Assembly (NCBI RefSeq): GCF_000613945.1
Contig: NZ_BAJY01000017.1
Span: forward strand, 1 to 54,329
Direction of reading: 5' to 3'
Length of the DNA stretch: 54,329 nucleotides
From: Prevotella falsenii DSM 22864 = JCM 15124
GTDB lineage: Bacteria; Bacteroidota; Bacteroidia; Bacteroidales; Bacteroidaceae
Below are positions 54,161-54,329 of this stretch, piece after piece. The notes below the pieces were generated by a model. That model was not told the DNA's origin. It was given only the letters and a program-made list of their open reading frames with translations, and ran no database searches. The translations under genes and the position numbers were made by a program. Within the stretch, counting starts at the first letter, position 1; each line of letters begins with the position of its first letter.

Positions 54161-54285
54161 ATGAACAGAAAATAAAAGAAAAGGTTTCAGTTTGTTAGCG
54201 TGTCGCTACTTCTGTGTTTTTTACGAGTTGTGGAAACACATCGAGGCAAAACAGTGATGAGAGAATAAAATTTATCAACATTTAA
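54161..54285 (+). pseudogene. possible broken small lipoprotein gene
   Basis: The ATG at 54161 reads four codons and a stop. Past it one frame reads KKRFQFVSVSLLLCF, and one base over TSCGNTSRQNSDERIKFINI then stops at 54285; joined, these would be a signal peptide with a TSC lipobox. At least two lesions are needed, so this may be decay or chance. Confidence 0.25.
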
Positions 54286-54329
54286 AACTAAACATAAGGA
54301 GATAAACATAAAATCAGCACGACGCCTAT

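Overview
The window looks like chromosomal DNA from a member of the Bacteroidales, most likely a Prevotella. The reasons are the many TTTG-N19-21-TAnnTTTG promoters typical of Bacteroidetes, the weak ribosome binding sites, a type IX-like sorting tail on a secreted M6 protease, and gene neighbourhoods familiar from that order (hpt-adk-obgE, lysS-gpsA-pgi, the men cluster). I cannot fix the species from sequence alone.

Layout. 1-8.6 kb: end of an unidentified gene, alaS (frameshifted) with a divergent MerR-type regulator, then the leftward run hpt-adk-(hairpin)-obgE-pgeF and the rightward nnrED fusion. 9.2-13.6 kb: class II aldolase, a SASA-type esterase homologue that seems to lack its catalytic residues, a DUF1304 membrane protein and a membrane-anchored MORN/GH25 lysozyme. 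13.9-18 kb, leftward: a hypothetical gene, recA, a TfoX-N protein, carboxynorspermidine synthase and a partner gene. 18-20.4 kb: an AT-rich tetR-nitroreductase pair bracketed by 125-bp direct repeats. 20.6-26.4 kb, leftward: porin, YitT transporter-like protein, fabI and a membrane-embedded MutS relative. 26.7-34.7 kb: gdhA, rlpA, two exported proteins, a stand-alone AICAR transformylase, a NlpE-like lipoprotein and aroB. 34.8-40.9 kb: a complete-looking menaquinone operon (thioesterase-menF-D-B-C-E), convergent with aroB, which makes a precursor of its chorismate substrate. 41.7-44.6 kb: M6 protease, a Nim/PPOX-type flavoprotein and a small membrane protein. 45-54 kb: lysS-gpsA-pgi-HAD, then etfB-etfA-acyl-CoA dehydrogenase.

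The most unusual content is between the genes. Three sequence-unrelated families of short arrays all have a 22-bp period: four copies built on ACGTGTA/TACACGT (exactly four units each), five copies built on AAAA-7 nt-TTTT, and one array of about eleven units with a 44-bp (2x22) super-repeat. In addition, three MITE-like elements of about 203 bp carry 22-bp terminal inverted repeats and a shared GTAGCCCGCTAC centre whose flanking stem covaries; one of them probably lies in the leader of the menaquinone operon. No tRNA, rRNA, CRISPR-Cas locus, integrase or transposase was seen.

Six genes (alaS, the SASA homologue, the men thioesterase, the M6 protease, the HAD phosphatase, the acyl-CoA dehydrogenase) are each broken by one small deletion, mostly in a short homopolymer. 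As alaS should be essential, sequencing error is the simplest explanation for most of them.
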